A stretch of DNA of 13,327 nucleotides, from assembly GCA_964509125.1 (NCBI GenBank), contig CAZDVZ010000042.1, positions 1 through 13,327 of the forward strand, read 5' to 3'. Under the pieces are notes generated by a model that worked only from the letters and a program-made list of their open reading frames with translations, was not told the DNA's origin and searched no databases. The DNA comes from SIG653 sp964509125 (GTDB lineage Bacteria > Bacillota > Clostridia > Oscillospirales > CAG-382). Shown here in pieces: positions 13,284-13,327 of the stretch. The stretch's first letter is position 1. Each line of letters starts with the position of its first letter. A program made the position numbers and the translations under genes.

Positions 13284-13327
13284 TTATTCACTTCTCAGCG
13301 CTACAACAGGATCCTTCTTTGCCGCGC
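13284..13327 (-). CDS. C-terminal end of a probable FtsX-like ABC transporter permease (partial)
   Basis: Only the last 14 codons are inside the window: AAKKDPVVALRSE followed by TAA at 13284-13286. The ending 'A.K.DP..ALR.E' is typical of FtsX/MacB-type ABC permeases, where the last membrane helix is followed by a short basic tail such as ASKLNPVEALRYE. The rest of the gene lies beyond 13327. Assignment rests on this short tail. The strong terminator at 13228-13274 immediately follows, supporting a real gene end. Confidence 0.6.
   Translation of the reverse strand, partial: AAKKDPVVALRSE

Noticed and set aside
1..13327. CRISPR arrays, tRNA, rRNA or a known riboswitch
   Set aside because: I found no regularly spaced repeats, cloverleaf with a tRNA-like T-loop, rRNA motifs or recognisable riboswitch core on either strand.

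Overview
The window looks like a low-GC Firmicute of the class Clostridia, probably a gut or anaerobic relative of the Oscillospirales/Ruminococcus group. The sequence is AT-rich. Most genes have strong AGGAGG-like ribosome binding sites, and promoters are of the TTGACA-17-TATAAT type. The content also fits: a BspA-type leucine-rich-repeat protein with a dockerin, a YidD protein, and decayed ISLre2-family, DUF4143-family and histidine-kinase genes. The lineage is inferred from these traits only.

Left part (1-1969): a divergent pair, a 70-aa XRE-type repressor (minus) and a membrane protein with a bacterial PH domain (plus), sits between two copies of the 3' end of a yidD-like gene. The right copy (1469-1969) is intact and carries an N-terminal two-helix membrane extension. 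The left copy is a frameshifted, internally deleted fragment.

Centre (2050-6947): a minus-strand series reads, in transcription order, SPFH/band-7 protein with three zinc ribbons (YdjI type), transmembrane Hanks-type Ser/Thr kinase, zinc-ribbon/TPR protein, an unknown protein with a possible PH-like C-terminal domain, and then the YidD-like protein. Facing it is a second small XRE regulator. Between them lies a perfect 21-bp palindrome flanked by plausible divergent promoters. I read this as a candidate kinase-controlled membrane-stress module. That is an inference from neighbourhood and domains.

Right part (7159-13327, all minus strand): a patatin-like lipid hydrolase behind histidine-kinase debris; a small unknown protein; a secreted LRR protein ending in a dockerin; a DUF4143 ATPase fragment; a four-helix membrane protein; an ISLre2 transposase fragment; a very strong terminator; and the last codons of what is probably an FtsX-like ABC permease.

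The most notable non-coding signal is a 60-bp segment that is identical at 559-618 and, inverted, at 12561-12620. It holds a complete promoter with a palindromic operator (TAACCTG-TTT-CAGGTTA) in its spacer. One copy drives the PH-domain membrane protein and lies beside the XRE repressor gene. The other drives the four-helix membrane protein 12 kb away and has no repressor gene beside it. This predicts a small two-membrane-protein regulon under the 70-aa XRE protein.
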